DNA from: Bradyrhizobium iriomotense
GTDB taxonomy: Bacteria > Pseudomonadota > Alphaproteobacteria > Rhizobiales > Xanthobacteraceae
Direction of reading: 5' to 3'
DNA: 64,000 nucleotides
Assembly (NCBI RefSeq): GCF_018130765.1
Contig: NZ_JAFCJZ010000002.1
Location: forward strand, 248,001 to 312,000
Shown: one piece after another, positions 62,729 to 64,000 of the stretch
Layout: each line of letters begins with the position of its first letter
Position numbering within the stretch: the first letter of the stretch is position 1
Notes under the pieces: model-generated
Database searches by the model: none
What the model saw: only the letters and a program-made list of their open reading frames with translations
What the model was told of the DNA's origin: nothing
Position numbers and translations under genes: made by a program

Positions 62729-64000
62729 TGTCCAACATCGTTCTCTCGGCATCAGTTCGCCAGAACCTGTTGTCGCTGCAGTCGACAGCCGACCTGCTCG
62801 CCACCACGCAGCAGCGCCTCGCGAGCGGCAAGAAGGTCAATACGGCGCTGGACAATCCGACCAACTTCTTTACCGCCCAGGGTCTCGACAACCGCGCCAA
62901 CGACATCAGCAATCTCCTCGATGGCATCAGCAACGGCGTGCAGGTTCTGCAGGCCGCCAATACCGGCATCACCTCGTTGCAGAAGCTGGTCGACAGCGCA
63001 AAGTCGATCGCCAGCCAGGTGCTGCAAAGCCCGACGGGTTATTCGCCCAAGTCCAACGTGACGGCGGCCGCGATCACCGGTGCAACCGCCAACAACCTGC
63101 TGGGTACCGCCTACACCAACAACACGGTCAACGGCATAACCGTTACCAACGACAATACCACCACTGCCGCCAACATCACGGCTAACACCAAGCTGGTTGG
63201 CACGGCGGGCACGTCGTCCGACAACCTCGGCTCGGCCATCACCAACGGTTCGGTTCTGACCGTCAACGGCAAGACGATCACATTCTCGACCGCGCAAACC
63301 ACCTCGACCACGGACTCATTCGGCAACGTTACGATCGGCATCGGCGCCGGCAGCGCTCTCTCGGTGCAGACCGTGTTGAGCGCGATCGACGGCATCACGG
63401 GCGCGGGTACGCCGTCGACCGTCAACGGTACCGGTCAGCTCGTGCTCAGCACCGGCACGGGCCAGGATCTTGCGATCTCCGGATCGGGCAACGTGCTCAC
63501 GGCGCTCGGCCTCGCCGCCGGCACCACCGCCCGCGTCCCGCCTCCGCTCAGCGGCAAGACGTTGACGATCGGCGCGACCGGCAGCGGCAGCCCCGTCAGC
63601 ATCACCTTCGGCACCGGCACCGGGCAGATTTCCACGCTCAATCAGCTCAACGCAGCCCTGGCGCCGAACAATCTGCAGGCAACGATCGACCCGACGGGGC
63701 ATCTCAACATCGTAACCAGCAACGATGCCGCTTCGCTGACGATCGGCGCAATCGGCGGCACGGCCGCGGCGAGCGGTCAGCCCTTCTACGGCCTGATCGC
63801 GCAGCCGCCCGTCGCGGACGCGAATTCGCAGGCGACACGCGCCAACCTTGTCGCGCAGTACAACAACGTGCTCGCGCAGATCAACACCACCGCGCAGGAC
63901 TCCTCCTTCAACGGCGTCAACCTGCTGAACGGCGATACGCTCAAGCTCGTGTTCAATGAGACGGGGCGATCGACGCTGACCATTCAGGGCGTGACTCTCA
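62729..64000 (+). CDS. fliC: Second flagellin (partial, continues past window end)
   Basis: The frame from ATG 62729 stays open to the last base (424 codons). The N-terminus (VLSASVRQNLLSLQSTADLL, then KVNTALDNPTNFFTAQGL) is nearly identical to the preceding flagellin. The central NDNTTTAANITANTKLVGTA segment and both Flagellin_IN-like modules align with it position by position, and the SSFNGVNLLNGDTLKL segment near the right edge marks the return to the C-terminal core, so only about 115 residues are missing. The AGAGGAAG site precedes the ATG. It is a recent tandem duplicate. Confidence 0.95.

Overview
The window looks like a stretch of chromosome from a Bradyrhizobium-type alphaproteobacterium (Nitrobacteraceae, Rhizobiales). 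The evidence is the high G+C content, the rhizobial gene content (MctP/MctSR-type monocarboxylate transport, a growth-pole-ring-type giant protein, FlbT, CtrA boxes of the form TTAA-N7-TTAA, an EcfG-type promoter) and several intergenic palindromic repeats of a kind I recognise from Bradyrhizobium genomes. No rRNA, tRNA, CRISPR array or intact insertion sequence was found. The species cannot be fixed from sequence reading alone.

Layout. 1-1.7 kb: end of a Mla/MCE lipid-transport operon (mlaF, mlaD). 1.9-7.9 kb: DUF3311 protein, MctP-like symporter, a giant transporter-PAS-histidine kinase-receiver fusion and a LuxR-type regulator. 8-14.5 kb: a 1904-residue coiled-coil membrane protein resembling the growth pole ring protein (GPR/RgsE), then a small Hpt protein; a full CtrA box lies between them. 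14.6-16.7 kb: [2Fe-2S] ferredoxin, thioesterase and ferredoxin-NADP reductase. 16.8-24.2 kb: secreted and membrane proteins of unknown role, a TonB-receptor remnant, an OmpR-type two-component system and a MipA/OmpV porin-like protein. 24.2-32.2 kb: a complete D-glucarate/galactarate catabolic cluster on the minus strand (garD, semialdehyde dehydrogenase, gudD, kdgD, LysR regulator, MFS transporter) ending in 2-oxoglutarate. 32.6-48.5 kb: housekeeping and stress genes (SGNH hydrolase, flippase-like protein, DUF892 ferritin-like protein, MFS exporter, MHYT-GGDEF-EAL protein, MocR regulator, DUF1127, UspA, SixA-like phosphatase, FAD oxidoreductase, MsrB), interspersed with dispersed repeats. 48.6-64 kb: flagellar region with flgE (sigma-54 promoter), flgK, flgL, a four-gene cassette, flbT on the opposite strand, and two tandem flagellin genes, the second running off the window.

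The most interesting unexplained element is the four-gene cassette at 54854-60017: a GT-A-type glycosyltransferase-like protein, a fold-type-I PLP enzyme, an ATP-grasp ligase and a group II PLP decarboxylase. Its genes are spaced 10, 1 and -4 bases apart, it sits between flgL and the flagellins, and a perfect CtrA box lies 51 bases before its first codon. This suggests a cell-cycle-timed small-molecule or glycan pathway tied to flagellum assembly, perhaps a flagellin modification. That function is inference. CtrA boxes also precede the second flagellin gene (three overlapping sites) and lie between the GPR-like gene and the Hpt gene, so polar growth, phosphorelay and flagellum genes in this window may share one cell-cycle regulator.
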